A stretch of 64,000 nucleotides of DNA from Rhabdornis inornatus (taxonomy: Eukaryota > Chordata > Aves > Passeriformes > Rhabdornithidae). Positions 63,739-64,000 of this stretch are shown piece by piece (position 1 is the stretch's first letter; every line of letters starts with the position of its first letter). A program made the translations under genes and the position numbers. The stretch lies in the NCBI GenBank assembly GCA_013397075.1, contig VWZS01004784.1:817263-881262 (forward strand), given 5' to 3'. The notes under the pieces were generated by a model. It made no database searches and was not told the DNA's origin. It saw only the letters and a program-made list of their open reading frames with translations.

Positions 63739-64000
63739 TAAAGTATTTTGTATTCTTGATTTCCATCCCAACATCAAGATTCTAGCCGATGAATCTTTCT
63801 GTAGGATAACCTGACCATCTGTGTTAGAAATGATTTCCATCTTCATTTCATTAGCTTATTGGCCTAAGAAGCAGGAGTGTGTTAATACAAGCTTATTATT
63901 GAAACTACTAGGTGCAATCAATTCCAAAATGTGACCTTTATGAACTGTATTAGTTATGTTTTTCAAGCTTCATAAACCTCCTTTCAACACTGCTTGCTAT

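Larger units (their letters stand above)
57301..64000. other. unassigned non-coding sequence with microsatellites
   Basis: No gene or RNA gene recognised. Open frames of 107-117 codons at 59221-59544, 59591-59917 and 61278-61631 lack family features and overlap others on the opposite strand. Short hairpins occur, such as CATGTTCTG...CAGAACATG near 59119-59144 and TGATTTTC..GAAAATCA near 61209-61226. T-runs lie near 60664-60675 and 62002-62012. Confidence 0.5.

Overview
The window looks like AT-rich, gene-poor nuclear DNA from a bird, most likely a songbird or close relative. The best evidence is four CR1 LINE (non-LTR retrotransposon) fragments. Two of them end in the octamer-like CR1 tail (ATTCTATG, ATTCTGTG), and their 3' sequence resembles avian CR1 subfamilies as I know them. 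Long T/G-rich tracts and low CpG content also fit. Nothing suggests bacterial or viral DNA: there are no operons, no ribosome-binding-site-led reading frames and no CRISPR array. I recognise no complete gene. The DNA is probably intergenic or deep intronic.

Layout. 1-5 kb: a T/G low-complexity tract at 1.8 kb, then the strongest coding-like signal in the window, a 230-codon minus-strand open frame (3839-4531) that contains a well-formed candidate internal exon (4063-4303). 5-15 kb: a 56-bp tandem duplication and an AT-rich patch, otherwise unassigned. 15-24 kb: two CR1 3' ends (15.4 and 23.0 kb), a perfect 23-bp-arm hairpin (17.07 kb) and an 8-bp minisatellite just past the second CR1. 24-48 kb: mostly unassigned sequence with poly-A, T/G and A/C tracts and small hairpins. 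48-53 kb: a trinucleotide-like tract, a homeodomain-motif-rich block, a 22-bp triple repeat and a weak candidate 3' terminal exon (51013) with a downstream AATAAA (52715). 53.9 kb: an interrupted hairpin with 34-bp arms. 55.9-57.3 kb: a minus-strand CR1 3' end next to a long, decayed plus-strand CR1 ORF2 remnant, which carries a puzzling 24-bp exact repeat. 57.3-64 kb: unassigned sequence with CA/TA microsatellites.

No set of genes here works together as a pathway. I do not see an undescribed multi-gene system. The observations most worth checking are the candidate minus-strand exon, the two long hairpins and the structure of the 56-57.4 kb retroelement block. CR1 assignments rest on remembered consensus sequence; no database search was run.
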